Assembly (NCBI GenBank): GCA_044464765.1
Contig: JBIQKZ010000010.1
Coordinates: forward strand, 84,056-148,055
Source of the DNA: JBIQKZ01 sp044464765
Lineage (GTDB): Bacteria; Pseudomonadota; Gammaproteobacteria; Burkholderiales; Burkholderiaceae_B
Length of the DNA: 64,000 nucleotides
Direction: 5' to 3'
Positions 1 to 9,090 of this stretch are shown here, piece by piece. Under the pieces are notes generated by a model. It did not search any database. It was not told the DNA's origin and was given only the letters and a program-made list of their open reading frames with translations. The first letter of the stretch is position 1, and every line of letters starts with the position of its first letter. Made by a program: the position numbers and the translations under genes.

Positions 1-582
1 AACGCAGGCGGCGCCTATGCGGCAGACGCTCTTGCCGCATATGCTTTCACCAACACCATGCTGGCCGGCTCCGTGGCGATGCTGGTCTGGATGATTCTGG
101 AATGGCGCAAAAGCGGGCGGCCATCCTTTTCCGGCGTCCTGGTTGGCGCAGTGGCCGGGCTGGCGACGATCACGCCCGCAGCGGGCTATGTCGAACCCAT
201 GGCTGCCATCGTGATTGGCGTGGTGGGCGCCACCGCGTGCTTTTACGCCAAGCACGTGCAAACCCTGCTGAAGGTTGACGATACTCTGGAGGTCTGGCGT
301 GCCCACGGCGTGGGCGGCATGACCGGCGCACTGCTGATTGGGGTGCTGGCCAGCTCCCATATCAATGAGGTGTCGGCTGGTCTTCACCAACTGGGCGTGC
401 AGGCGCTTGCCGTTGTAGTCGTTGCGGTGTATGCCTGGCTCGTGACCACGGTGATTCTCATGGTGATTGACCGCACCGGCAAGCTGCGGGTGCCCGATGC
501 GATCCAGGAAGAAGGTCTCGACACCGCGACAGGCGAGCACGCCTACAATCTTTGGGGCATGAACAACAAGAGCAATTTTTAA
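1..582 (+). CDS. amt: Ammonium transporter Amt, C-terminal part (partial, 5' end outside window)
   Basis: The reading frame is open from base 1, so this is the 3' portion (193 residues) of a longer gene. It encodes the last membrane segments of an Amt/Rh ammonium channel of the inner membrane. Visible are hydrophobic helices and the family's conserved late segment (DDTLEVWRAHGVGGMTGAL), which contains the second pore histidine of the His pair in the HGVGG context. The cytoplasmic tail (VPDAIQEEGLDTATGEHAYN) resembles the C-terminal regulatory tail that docks GlnK/PII. Amt proteins are usually about 400-450 residues. A glnK gene commonly sits upstream but would lie outside the window. Confidence 0.93.
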   Translation, partial: NAGGAYAADALAAYAFTNTMLAGSVAMLVWMILEWRKSGRPSFSGVLVGAVAGLATITPAAGYVEPMAAIVIGVVGATACFYAKHVQTLLKVDDTLEVWRAHGVGGMTGALLIGVLASSHINEVSAGLHQLGVQALAVVVVAVYAWLVTTVILMVIDRTGKLRVPDAIQEEGLDTATGEHAYNLWGMNNKSNF

Positions 583-589
583 GCGGTTC

Positions 590-614
590 AGGCCGCTGCG
601 CCGCGAGGCGGCCT
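590..614 (+). terminator. Possible hairpin after amt
   Basis: Seven-base arms (aggccgc at 590-596, gcggcct at 608-614) lie just after the amt stop. There is no T run after the stem, so this is only a weak terminator candidate. Confidence 0.25.
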
Positions 615-659
615 CGGCCTTGCCGAATCCAAGTCATACACGGGAAAAAGTCACGCTTC

Positions 660-1026
660 ATGCAGAAACCGGATCCTTTGACCATTCGCCTCATGAGCCG
701 CCGGCAGCTTGATCACGGTGTGGATTGGGCTGCCGCCGAGGGGTGGAATCCGGGCTTGCACGACGCCGACAGCTTTTATGCGTCCGATCCAGAAGGGTTC
801 CTGGTTGGAAGCCTGGGCGACGAGCCCGTGGGTATGATTTCCGCCGTCAAATATGGCGCCGATTTTGGTTTCACCGGACCTGCCGGAAGTGAATGCCACG
901 GCCGTAGCGCTGGCCCGCGCCCATGGCATGGAGCCGGTATTCGAGACCGCACGGATGTACACGGGGCCGGCTCCCGCACTGGCGGTCGATCGCATGTTTG
1001 GAATCACCACCTTCGAGCTGGGTTAG
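660..1026 (+). pseudogene. GNAT-family N-acetyltransferase remnant (internal deletion plus frameshift)
   Basis: The first about 71 codons from ATG 660 read as the start of a GNAT acetyltransferase (motifs AAAEGWNPGLHDADSFYASD and EGFLVGSLGDEPVGMISAVK). Near 868-873 the sequence jumps frame. From 871 the C-terminal end of the same family continues in a different frame (LPEVNATAVALARAHGMEP, then ARMYTGPAPAL and FGITTFELG) to a TAG at 1024-1026. Together only about 120 residues remain of a family usually near 280, so the acetyl-CoA-binding core is gone. The simplest reading is one out-of-frame deletion of several hundred bases. The product cannot be an active acetyltransferase. Confidence 0.8.
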
Positions 1027-1140
1027 CGCGCTGTCCGGCCCTCCCTTGTCGGTGTCTTTCCTGGCTCAATCGCTTGGTGCCCCTTGCGTCAAATGTCTGC
1101 ACGACCGACAATGAAATAGAGCAATGGTCGGGAGGGCATC

Positions 1141-2076
1141 ATGCGGGTACTGGTCATCGGTGGAACGGGTTTTATCGGGCGGCACTTGCTGGAAAGGCTG
1201 GTTCGGGCCGGGCACACTGTGTACGTGCCCACCCGCCGTTATCAGAATGGCCGCGACCTGCTGGTTTTTCCGCCGCTTAATCTTATCCAGGCCGATGTCC
1301 ACGACGACCAGGCTCTTGCCTCGTTGGTCGGTGAAGCTGATGCGGTCATTAATCTGGCGGGCATATTGCACAGCAAGGGGGGCGACCCGTACGGGCCCGA
1401 CTTCCAGCGCGTCCATGTCGACCTGCCAAAACGTATCGCCCAAGCCTGCCGCAAGCTTGGCGTCAGGCGTTTTATCCATGTCAGCGCCCTGGGGGCCAGC
1501 AGCACGGGAGCCAGCGGCTACCAGCGCTCCAAGGCCGCCGGCGAGGCCGCCATCATCAACGAATTCCAGCATTACCCCGATGGGGCCTACACTATTTTCC
1601 GCCCGTCGGTGGTTTTTGGGCCTGACGACAATTTCATGAACTTGTTTGCGCGGCTGGCGCGTTGGCTGCCTATCATCCCGCTGGCCGGCGCGAAGTCGCG
1701 CCTGCAGCCCGTGTATGTGGGCGACGTGGCCAAGATCATTTCGGGCGCGTTGGGGAATTCGCAGACCTATGGCCGTACCTATGAAGTGGCGGGCTTCACC
1801 CCGTATACCCTGGGCCAGCTCGTCAGTCTGGCGGCCCGCTGGAGCGGGCACCCTCGGCGTGTTCTGCCCATGCCCATGTTCGTGGGGCGTATGCAGGCGT
1901 GGTTCTTTGAGTGCTTGCCCGGGCAGCCCATTATGTCGCGCGATAACCTGGATTCGCTGAAAACCGATAATGTCAGCAGCAAACCGATGGCGCCCGAGCT
2001 GAATATCGTGCCCACGCCCCTGGAGTCAAAAGCCCCTTTCTATCTGGGCGCAAAAGGCGTGGGCCGGGATCGCTAG
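1141..2076 (+). CDS. NAD(P)-binding epimerase-like protein, complex I NDUFA9 subunit family
   Basis: This 311-residue protein of the short-chain dehydrogenase/epimerase superfamily has an N-terminal Rossmann nucleotide site (GGTGFIGRHLLERL, residues 7-20). The atypical-SDR active-site region carries Y and K as GYQRSK, about residue 125. Bacterial members resemble the NDUFA9/39-kDa accessory subunit of complex I, and the closest described role is NAD(P)H binding in quinone or lipid-linked redox chemistry; the substrate is unknown. A good ribosome site (gggaggg) precedes ATG 1141. The stop abuts the stop of the convergent pntB with no spacer, so the transhydrogenase operon and this gene share their 3' ends. 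Confidence 0.85.
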   Translation: MRVLVIGGTGFIGRHLLERLVRAGHTVYVPTRRYQNGRDLLVFPPLNLIQADVHDDQALASLVGEADAVINLAGILHSKGGDPYGPDFQRVHVDLPKRIAQACRKLGVRRFIHVSALGASSTGASGYQRSKAAGEAAIINEFQHYPDGAYTIFRPSVVFGPDDNFMNLFARLARWLPIIPLAGAKSRLQPVYVGDVAKIISGALGNSQTYGRTYEVAGFTPYTLGQLVSLAARWSGHPRRVLPMPMFVGRMQAWFFECLPGQPIMSRDNLDSLKTDNVSSKPMAPELNIVPTPLESKAPFYLGAKGVGRDR

Positions 2077-3513
2077 TTAATCGACTGCCTTCACCATGTC
2101 TTCGATGACTTTCTTGGCGTCGCCGAAGACCATCATGGTTTTATCCATATAGAACAGTTCGTTGTCCAGGCCGGCGTAGCCGGCGGCCATGGAACGCTTG
2201 TTGACGATGACGGTGCGGGCCTTATAGGCTTCAAGAATGGGCATGCCGGCAATGGGTGATTGCGGGTCCGTCTTGGCGGCGGGATTGACCACGTCGTTCG
2301 CGCCCAGCACCAGCACGACGTCGGTTTGCGAAAATTCGCTGTTGATGTCGTCCATTTCGAATACCTGGTCGTAGGGCACTTCCGCCTCGGCCAGCAGCAC
2401 GTTCATGTGGCCCGGCATGCGCCCCGCGACGGGGTGAATGGCATATTTCACCGTAACACCGTTTTCGGTCAGTTTTTCGGCAAGTTCCTTAAGTGCGTGC
2501 TGCGCCCGTGCCACGGCAAGCCCGTAACCGGGCACGATGGTGACGGACTCGGCGTTGCTCATCAAGAAGGCCGCGTCGTCGGGGCTGCCCGACTTGACGT
2601 TGCGCTGTTCCTGGCTGCCCGCTTGCGCAGAACCGCCCTCTGCACCAAACCCGCCCAGAATCACATTGAAGAACGACCGGTTCATCGCCTTGCACATGAT
2701 GTAGGACAGAATGGCGCCGGATGAACCAACCAGCGATCCGGCAATGATCAGCATGGGGTTGTTCAGCGAAAAGCCGATACCGGCCGCCGCCCAGCCCGAA
2801 TAGCTGTTCAGCATGGACACGACAACCGGCATGTCGGCCCCGCCAATGGGAATAATGATCAGCACGCCCAGGATGAATGCCAGGATGGTCATGATGATGA
2901 AGGGCAGCCATAGCTGGGTGGCCATGAACCACAGGCCGCAGGCCACCATGATCAACGCGATGATCAGGTTCACCATGTGCTGGCCCTTGAAGACGACGGG
3001 TGCGCCCTGGAACAGCCGGAATTTGTACTTGCCCGACAATTTGCCAAAGGCAATGACGGAGCCCGAGAACGTGATGGCGCCGACAAACGTGCCAATGAAC
3101 AGTTCCAGCCGGTTGCCAATGGGCAGGGCGGCGCCCGCATCGGCAATGCCGAAGGCCTGAGGCTCGGCCACGATGGCAATGGCGATGGCCACGGCGGCCA
3201 AACCGATCATGCTGTGCATGAAGGCGACAAGCTCGGGCATTTTCGTCATTTCCACGCGCTGGGCCATGACTGTGCCGATGCCGCCGCCGATGACCAGGCC
3301 CAGCAGGATCCAGCCCAAACCGATGGCCACGGTGCCTTCGGTGGCCAGGCCGACGATCAGTGCGGCCGTGGTCAGTACGGCGATTGCCATGCCGACCATG
3401 CCGAAGACGTTGCCGCGTCGCGACGTGGTGGGATGCGACAGACCTTTAAGAGCCTGGATGAAGCAGACCGACGCAATCAGGTAGCAAAGAGTAACGATGT
3501 TGACTGAAATCAC
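2077..3513 (-). CDS. pntB: NAD(P) transhydrogenase subunit beta
   Basis: This is the 478-residue beta subunit of the proton-translocating nicotinamide nucleotide transhydrogenase (NADH + NADP+ to NAD+ + NADPH driven by proton entry) in the inner membrane. The first about 270 residues are a run of membrane helices. The C-terminal part is the NADP(H)-binding domain III with the GYGLAVARAQHAL motif and later MPILEAYKARTVIVNKRSMA. It starts at GTG 3513, whose GTGA overlaps the stop of the preceding subunit, so it is translationally coupled. It is last in the order pntAA-pntAB-pntB. Confidence 0.96.
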   Translation of the reverse strand: MISVNIVTLCYLIASVCFIQALKGLSHPTTSRRGNVFGMVGMAIAVLTTAALIVGLATEGTVAIGLGWILLGLVIGGGIGTVMAQRVEMTKMPELVAFMHSMIGLAAVAIAIAIVAEPQAFGIADAGAALPIGNRLELFIGTFVGAITFSGSVIAFGKLSGKYKFRLFQGAPVVFKGQHMVNLIIALIMVACGLWFMATQLWLPFIIMTILAFILGVLIIIPIGGADMPVVVSMLNSYSGWAAAGIGFSLNNPMLIIAGSLVGSSGAILSYIMCKAMNRSFFNVILGGFGAEGGSAQAGSQEQRNVKSGSPDDAAFLMSNAESVTIVPGYGLAVARAQHALKELAEKLTENGVTVKYAIHPVAGRMPGHMNVLLAEAEVPYDQVFEMDDINSEFSQTDVVLVLGANDVVNPAAKTDPQSPIAGMPILEAYKARTVIVNKRSMAAGYAGLDNELFYMDKTMMVFGDAKKVIEDMVKAVD

Positions 3514-3824
3514 GATTTGCCTCCTGCTTTTTTCTCTTTCTTCTTGAACATCTCCAGCATGCGGCGGGTGACCAGGAAGCCGCCGAACACGTTCACTGCA
3601 GCCAAGGCCACCGCGAATACGCCCATGAAGCGGGCCAGGTTGCCTTCAGTGAGACCGGCGGCCAACATGGCGCCGACAATGACGATGGCGGAGATGGCGT
3701 TGGTGACCGCCATCAATGGAGTATGCAGGGCCGGCGTGACATTCCATACGACATGGAAGCCAACGTAAATGGCCAATACGAAAATAATCAGGTTGATCAG
3801 GGTGGGGTTGACCACTTCCATCAT
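3510..3824 (-). CDS. pntAB: NAD(P) transhydrogenase subunit alpha, membrane part (split alpha, second piece)
   Basis: This short protein (104 residues from ATG 3824) has three or four hydrophobic helices (LINLIIFVLAIYVGFHVVW, then TNAISAIVIVGAMLAAG and a last FGGFLVTRRMLEMF). It corresponds to the membrane end of the E. coli PntA chain, which is a separate gene here, as in many alpha- and betaproteobacteria. The start is taken at the ATGATG pair because GGAG lies just upstream and ATG 3824 overlaps the pntAA stop. The longer open frame would lack a ribosome site. It overlaps pntB by 4 bases. Confidence 0.93.
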   Translation of the reverse strand: MMEVVNPTLINLIIFVLAIYVGFHVVWNVTPALHTPLMAVTNAISAIVIVGAMLAAGLTEGNLARFMGVFAVALAAVNVFGGFLVTRRMLEMFKKKEKKAGGKS

Positions 3825-4939
3825 GCGCTCCTTAGTACGGCGCCGTCCATGCACATCAGGCAGGCTTCGACAATATCGTCTTCACGCTGAATGGCGAGTG
3901 AGCCATCCGCGTCGATGATCAATTTGAGAAAATCGAGTACGTTGCGTGCATAAAGGGCCGAAGCGTCCATGGGTATCATGGCGGGGATATTGCTGTGGCC
4001 GATCAAGGTAACGCCATGTTTTTCGACCACTTGATCTTTTTCCGACAAGGGGCAATTGCCGCCTCGCTCGACCGCCAGGTCCACGATCACCGAGCCCGGT
4101 TTCATGGATTGAACGGTTTCCTCGGATATGAGGATGGGGGCCGGCCGGCCGGGAATCAGGGCGGTGGTGATGACAATATCGGCTTGCCGGCAACGCTCGG
4201 AAACCTGGGCGGCCTGGCGTGCCATCCAGGCGGCCGGCATCGGGCGGGCATAGCCGCCCACGCCTTGAGCGATTTCGCGTTCCTCGTCGGTTTCGAAGGG
4301 GACTTCGATGAACTTCGCCCCCAGTGATTCCACCTGTTCTTTGGCGGCGGGCCGTACGTCGGAGGCCTCGACCACGGCGCCCAGACGGCGTGCGGTTGCG
4401 ATGGCCTGCAGGCCGGCCACACCGGCGCCAAGTACGACCACGCGCGCGGCTTTCAGGGTGCCTGCCGCCGTCATCATCATGGGGAAGAGGCGCCCGTATG
4501 CATTGGCTGCCAACAGCACGGCCTTATAGCCCGCCAGGTTGGTTTGCGATGAAAGAACATCCAGGCTTTGGGCGCGGGTGGTGCGTGGCGCGGCCTCGAG
4601 CGCAAAAGCGGTAATGCCGGTTTGCGCCATGGCGGCCAGGTTGTCGGCATTGAACGGATCGAGCATGCCGACCAGAACCGCGCCACGTTTCAGGTGCTCG
4701 CGCTCGGCGGCATCGGGGGCGCGTACCTTCAGGACCAGGTCTGAGCCGAGCGCCTGTTGAGCGGTGCCCAGGGTGGCGCCGGCCTCTGCGTAGGCCTCGT
4801 CGGGATAATGAGCGGCCGCACCGGCGCCGCGTTCAATAATGACGTCATGCTTTGCCGCAATGTACTTCTTGACGGTTTCAGGCGTGGCCGCCACTCGCGA
4901 CTCGCCCGGCAGGGTTTCGCGGGGTATACCGATTTGCAT
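3821..4939 (-). CDS. pntAA: NAD(P) transhydrogenase subunit alpha, NAD-binding part (split alpha, first piece)
   Basis: This 372-residue soluble domain I of transhydrogenase binds NAD(H) and shares the alanine-dehydrogenase fold. It begins with the family start MQIGIPRE, and the dinucleotide site VVVLGAGVAGLQAIATARRL lies about residue 167. Sequences around RAPDAAEREHLKRG and the GHSNIPAMIPMDAS mobile loop near residue 305 match the family. A strong ribosome site (GGAGGA) sits 5 bases before ATG 4939. It is the first gene of pntAA-pntAB-pntB. The inverted repeat at 4981-5023 lies in its promoter region and may be its operator. Confidence 0.96.
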   Translation of the reverse strand: MQIGIPRETLPGESRVAATPETVKKYIAAKHDVIIERGAGAAAHYPDEAYAEAGATLGTAQQALGSDLVLKVRAPDAAEREHLKRGAVLVGMLDPFNADNLAAMAQTGITAFALEAAPRTTRAQSLDVLSSQTNLAGYKAVLLAANAYGRLFPMMMTAAGTLKAARVVVLGAGVAGLQAIATARRLGAVVEASDVRPAAKEQVESLGAKFIEVPFETDEEREIAQGVGGYARPMPAAWMARQAAQVSERCRQADIVITTALIPGRPAPILISEETVQSMKPGSVIVDLAVERGGNCPLSEKDQVVEKHGVTLIGHSNIPAMIPMDASALYARNVLDFLKLIIDADGSLAIQREDDIVEACLMCMDGAVLRSA

Positions 4940-4980
4940 TTGTTCCTCCGGTACTGCGCTATTTTTTTGAGCTTTGTACT

Positions 4981-5023
4981 ATAACCGAAGTTCTTGGCGT
5001 TATTGTTTTTGAACTTCGGTTAT
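4981..5023 (-). promoter_or_regulatory. 13-bp perfect inverted repeat upstream of pntAA
   Basis: The arms ataaccgaagttc (4981-4993) and gaacttcggttat (5011-5023) are exact reverse complements with a 17-base spacer, 42 bases before the pntAA start. On the minus strand a TATAGT, a plausible -10 box, overlaps the gene-proximal arm. It could be a repressor operator for the pnt operon, or the stem of a terminator for metY, which ends 33 bases away. There is no clear T run directly after the stem on the metY strand, so the operator reading is preferred. Confidence 0.5.
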
Positions 5024-5055
5024 TTGAGCCTAAGCTTTCACCATTTTGATGGATC

Positions 5056-6333
5056 TTACGCTTGGCTGGCGTCCAGAGCCTGGCTGATGTCGGCAAGGAT
5101 ATCGTCGATGTGCTCAATGCCGATAGACAGCCTGATCAGGTCTTGGCTGACGCCAGCCCGAGCCAGTTCGTCGGAACTAAGCTGGCGGTGGGTAGTCGAA
5201 GCAGGGTGGCAAGCCAACGACTTGGCATCGCCGATATTGACCAGGCGCACCAAAAGCTGCAAGGCGTCGATAAACTTGGCGCCGGCGGCGCTGCCGCCCT
5301 TGATGCCAAACGACAGAATGCTGGCGGGTTTGCCGTTCATGTATTTTTTTGCCAGGGCGTGCTCGGGGTGGTTGGGCAGGCCCGCGTACTGCACCCACTC
5401 GACACTGGCGTGCTGATCCAGGAATTCCGCAACCTTCTGGGCGTTTTCCACATGGCGTTCCATGCGCAGCGACAGGGTTTCGATGCCTTGCAGAATAAGG
5501 AAGGCGTTGAAGGGGGACATGGCGGCGCCGGTATTGCGCAGAGGCACCACGCGGCAACGCCCGATGAAGGCCGCCGGGCCGAACGCTTCGGTGTAGACCA
5601 CACCGTGGTACGAGGGATCGGGCTCGTTAAGCATGGGGAATCGTTCTTTATGTTCCGCCCAGGGGAATTTGCCCGAATCGACGATGGCCCCGGCAATGGT
5701 GGTGCCGTGGCCGCCCATGTATTTGGTAAGCGCATGTACCACGATGTCAGCGCCATGTTCGATGGGGCGGCACAGGGCGGGCGATGGTACGGTGTTGTCG
5801 ACGATCAGGGGCACGCCATGACGGTGCGCCGCGTCGGCAATGGCCTGGATGTCGGCGACGTTGCCTGCCGGGTTGCCCACGGTCTCGCAAAAGACGGCCT
5901 TGGTGTTTTCGTCGATCAGTGCTTCAAGCGCTGCGACATCGTCATGAGGAGCGAACTTGACTGTAATGCCTTGCCGGGGAAACGTATGGGCGAACAGATT
6001 GTAGGTGCCGCCATACAGTTTGCTGACCGATATGATGTTGTCGCCTGCCTGGGCGATGGTCTGGATGGCATAGGTGATGGCGGCCATGCCCGAAGCCAGC
6101 GCAAGGGCGGCAACCCCGCCTTCCATGGCGGCGACCCGCTCTTCCAGGACCGCGTTGGTCGGATTCATTATGCGGGTGTAGATGTTACCGGGTACTTTCA
6201 AATCGAACAGATCGGCGCCATGCTGGGTGTTGTCAAAGGCGTACGATGTTGTTTGATAGATGGGCACGGCAACCGATTTTGTCGTGGGATCCGGCTTGAA
6301 TCCGGCGTGAATGGCAAGGGTTTCCAGTTTCAT
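5056..6333 (-). CDS. metY: O-acetylhomoserine sulfhydrylase (aminocarboxypropyltransferase)
   Basis: This 425-residue PLP enzyme of the Cys/Met metabolism family makes homocysteine from O-acetylhomoserine and sulfide. It opens with the OAH-sulfhydrylase start MKLETLAIHAGFKPDPTTKS, followed by YTRIMNPTNAVLEERVAAME. The PLP lysine is expected in HALTKYMGGHGTTIAG, about residue 206. The length and the large C-terminal domain match OAHS rather than the shorter cystathionine gamma-synthases (about 390). It stands alone on the minus strand, divergent from the AsmA gene. The cysE-type gene at 53 kb supplies sulfur assimilation in the same genome. Confidence 0.93.
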   Translation of the reverse strand: MKLETLAIHAGFKPDPTTKSVAVPIYQTTSYAFDNTQHGADLFDLKVPGNIYTRIMNPTNAVLEERVAAMEGGVAALALASGMAAITYAIQTIAQAGDNIISVSKLYGGTYNLFAHTFPRQGITVKFAPHDDVAALEALIDENTKAVFCETVGNPAGNVADIQAIADAAHRHGVPLIVDNTVPSPALCRPIEHGADIVVHALTKYMGGHGTTIAGAIVDSGKFPWAEHKERFPMLNEPDPSYHGVVYTEAFGPAAFIGRCRVVPLRNTGAAMSPFNAFLILQGIETLSLRMERHVENAQKVAEFLDQHASVEWVQYAGLPNHPEHALAKKYMNGKPASILSFGIKGGSAAGAKFIDALQLLVRLVNIGDAKSLACHPASTTHRQLSSDELARAGVSQDLIRLSIGIEHIDDILADISQALDASQA

Positions 6334-6467
6334 GGGTTTGACTCTTAAATAGTTAGAATAGTCGATGGTTGTGCAAAGACAGTTAGGTTAGCATTCACAC
6401 TAGCGCTTGTGTAACGCTTTTATAGGGTATTTCCTTATAAGCTATTCCAGGATTTTGAAGGCCGCAA

Positions 6468-9080
6468 ATGAAAGTTTGGTTTAAGAGGGTATTGATTGGC
6501 TTGGCCGTCATCGTGGTTGTGGGTCTGTTGGGCCTGGCCGCGTTCTTGCTGACGTTCGATCCGAATGCCTATAAAAGCAAGGTGCAGGAAATCGTGTACG
6601 AGCGCTACCATCGTACCCTGTCCATTAATGGCGATATCCAGTTGTCGCTTTTCCCGCGCATTGGCTTGTCCGTACAGAACGTTCAGCTGTCGCAGCGCGA
6701 CAGCACCGACACCTTTGCCTCGCTGGACAGCGCACGCTTCGCCGTGGCGATCTGGCCCTTGCTTCGGGACCGCCTGGTGGTCGACCATGTTTCCGTCACA
6801 GGCTTCAAGGCGTGGGTTGTTCGCGACAGCGAAGGGCGTTTCAATTTCGACGATCTCTTGGGGGGCAGCGCCTCTACGCAGGAATCCCTGGCGTTCGCGC
6901 CCGCCGGGCTGCTGGTGAAATCGGCACAGGCCGAGCCTCTTCCGGCGGGCGATGCCACGGTCGAACCTTCGCAATCCCAGGCCGCCTTGCAGATTGATAT
7001 TGCCGGCCTTGATCTCAAGGGCGGCGAAGTTCATCTGGTTGATGCCAAAAGCGGCTACGTCGCCCGCCTTGAAGATGTGCAGCTAAATACCGGGCGCATG
7101 ACCTTCGACCAACCTTTCGATGTTTCGTGGCGTGCCAGGCTGATCGGCGAATACCCGCAAGCCAATGCTGCGCTGGAAGGGCAGGCGTTGGTCAAGATGG
7201 ATCCGGACCGCAAGGCGTATTCGGCGCAAAAGCTCAGTTTTCAATTGGTGGGCCAGGTCGGCTCGCTGGACGCGACAACGGCCACCCTGCGCGGCAATTT
7301 TGTGTACGACGGCTATTCGCACTTGCTGGATGCCAGCGGGGTGGAACTGGCTGTCCAGGGAGCGACAACAGGTTTGCAGCCTATTGCCGACCTTGCCGCG
7401 ACGCTAAGCCTGCCAAAACTGAAGGTAGACCGCAGCCGGCTGGAATTTAATCTCGACAGGCTTGCATTGCGTGCCACGGGCAAGCTGCCCGATCGCAGCT
7501 TTGAAGTCGCCTTCGATGCGCCCAGATTGTCGATTTCTCCGGAGGCGGCTAATGGCGAACCTGTCTCCGGTACGATCAAGTTCAGTGGCGACGAAGTCTT
7601 GGGTGTTTCCTTGGGCATGAAGGGCCTGGGCGGCAATGCGGTCAACCTGACCTTGAAAGAGCTCCATATTGAAAGCAGCCACAAGGCGGGTGATCGCCTG
7701 GTGCAGGTTAATGTATCGTCGCCTGCCCAATGGGACGTGTTCGCCCGGCGTGGTTCGCTGTCGGCCATGAAAGGCGACGTCAAGATCAGCGATGCCGTTC
7801 TGGCTCCGGAAGGCGTTGTACTGCCCTTGATCGGAACGCTGCATGCTGATTTGATCAAGGACGAGATCGCCAGCGAGATCAATGCGGTTTTCAATGGTTC
7901 CCCCATCAATTTGAATGTAAAGGCGCAAGGTCTGGCTCAGCCTAAAGTCGTGTTTGCCATGAAGGCGGATGCCCTTGACTACGACAAGCTGTTTCCCGCT
8001 CCCGCTTCCGTCCCGAAGCAGCAAACCGCATCAGCGGCTCCGGCTCCCGCAGCGGACAATGCATCGGAACAGCCCCCCGTACAGCCGCAGGCTGACGATA
8101 CGCCCGGCCGGCCCGAGCTCCACGACGACACGCTGGACCTCAGCGTCCTGAATACCCTTGATATCTCTGGGTCGATTAACGTCGGCGACTTGAAAATGCG
8201 CGAATTGGCGCTACAGGATGTCAGTCTCGATGTCGCGGCTGGTGAGGGCAAGTTGAAGGTTTCCGATATTTCCGGCGCTTTGTATGGCGGCAAGCTATCG
8301 GGTGACCTGACGGCGAATGCCGACAACCAGTTTACGCTCAAGCTGAACCTTGACGGCGTCTCGGCCGCACCGCTGACGCAAGCCCTGGCCAAGCAAGACC
8401 GTCTTAGCGGTATTGGTACGCTCAAGCTGGATCTGGCCACCCAGGGGGGGACGCCGGCAGCGCTCAAGAGCGGGCTGTCGGGTACGGCACGGCTGCAGTT
8501 GCGAGAAGGGGCGGTTCGCGGGATTGATCTCGACCAATTGCTGGGCCAGGTTGCCAATGTATTGCATACGGTGTTGGACGGGCAGGGGCCGGACATTGCC
8601 GCCGGGTTTGATCTGGGTGCTCGCACGGCTTTCAAGACCATGGATTTCAATGCGACTCTCGATAAAGGTGTAGCTACGGTCAAGAAGCTTGCCCTGGCCA
8701 CCAATACGTTAACTGTTACCCAGGGGTCTCCGGCAACGATCAACTTGGTAGGCAACACGATCGACCTGGTCGCCAAGGTCCGGCTCGTGAATCCGGCGGG
8801 TGAAGATGCCAAACGCCTGGCCGGTCTTAAGGGCGTGACGGTGCCTGTGCACATCCTGGGCCCGCTGGATAATCCAGGCTATGGAATTCTGTGGAAGGAC
8901 ATGGGCGGCAAGCTGGTGCGCAATGCTGTCCAGCGCGGGCTGCTTGATCTGATCACCGATAAAGCGGGTGGAGACACGTTGGAACTGGCGCCCGACATAA
9001 AGGGTTCCGAGGCCGATAGCAAACCGGCTGACCCGGTCAAGAGCCTGGGCAACGCTCTGAAAGGCTTGCTGGGCAGATAA
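6468..9080 (+). CDS. AsmA family protein
   Basis: This 870-residue protein has one N-terminal membrane anchor (residues 5-28, rich in V, L and G after KRVLIG) and a long periplasmic part. The N-terminal AsmA domain (FDPNAYKSKVQEIV, then LFPRIGLSVQNVQLS) and a C-terminal AsmA_2-like domain (about residues 560-830, with DLDQLLGQVAN and LSGTARLQLREGAVRGIDL) match the family. AsmA-like proteins are bridge-like lipid-transfer or envelope-assembly factors. Between the domains is a Pro/Ala/Gln-rich linker (about residues 510-545). It is divergent from metY, with a ribosome site ttgaagg before ATG 6468. Confidence 0.9.
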   Translation: MKVWFKRVLIGLAVIVVVGLLGLAAFLLTFDPNAYKSKVQEIVYERYHRTLSINGDIQLSLFPRIGLSVQNVQLSQRDSTDTFASLDSARFAVAIWPLLRDRLVVDHVSVTGFKAWVVRDSEGRFNFDDLLGGSASTQESLAFAPAGLLVKSAQAEPLPAGDATVEPSQSQAALQIDIAGLDLKGGEVHLVDAKSGYVARLEDVQLNTGRMTFDQPFDVSWRARLIGEYPQANAALEGQALVKMDPDRKAYSAQKLSFQLVGQVGSLDATTATLRGNFVYDGYSHLLDASGVELAVQGATTGLQPIADLAATLSLPKLKVDRSRLEFNLDRLALRATGKLPDRSFEVAFDAPRLSISPEAANGEPVSGTIKFSGDEVLGVSLGMKGLGGNAVNLTLKELHIESSHKAGDRLVQVNVSSPAQWDVFARRGSLSAMKGDVKISDAVLAPEGVVLPLIGTLHADLIKDEIASEINAVFNGSPINLNVKAQGLAQPKVVFAMKADALDYDKLFPAPASVPKQQTASAAPAPAADNASEQPPVQPQADDTPGRPELHDDTLDLSVLNTLDISGSINVGDLKMRELALQDVSLDVAAGEGKLKVSDISGALYGGKLSGDLTANADNQFTLKLNLDGVSAAPLTQALAKQDRLSGIGTLKLDLATQGGTPAALKSGLSGTARLQLREGAVRGIDLDQLLGQVANVLHTVLDGQGPDIAAGFDLGARTAFKTMDFNATLDKGVATVKKLALATNTLTVTQGSPATINLVGNTIDLVAKVRLVNPAGEDAKRLAGLKGVTVPVHILGPLDNPGYGILWKDMGGKLVRNAVQRGLLDLITDKAGGDTLELAPDIKGSEADSKPADPVKSLGNALKGLLGR

Positions 9081-9090
9081 GAAGTAGGTA

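Noticed and set aside
5062..6348. 428-codon open frame antisense to metY
   Set aside because: It mirrors the conserved metY gene exactly and has no recognised domain; high GC content creates such frames.
6334..6467. SAM or SAH riboswitch before metY
   Set aside because: No conserved core of known SAM or SAH riboswitches could be recognised in this short divergent gap.
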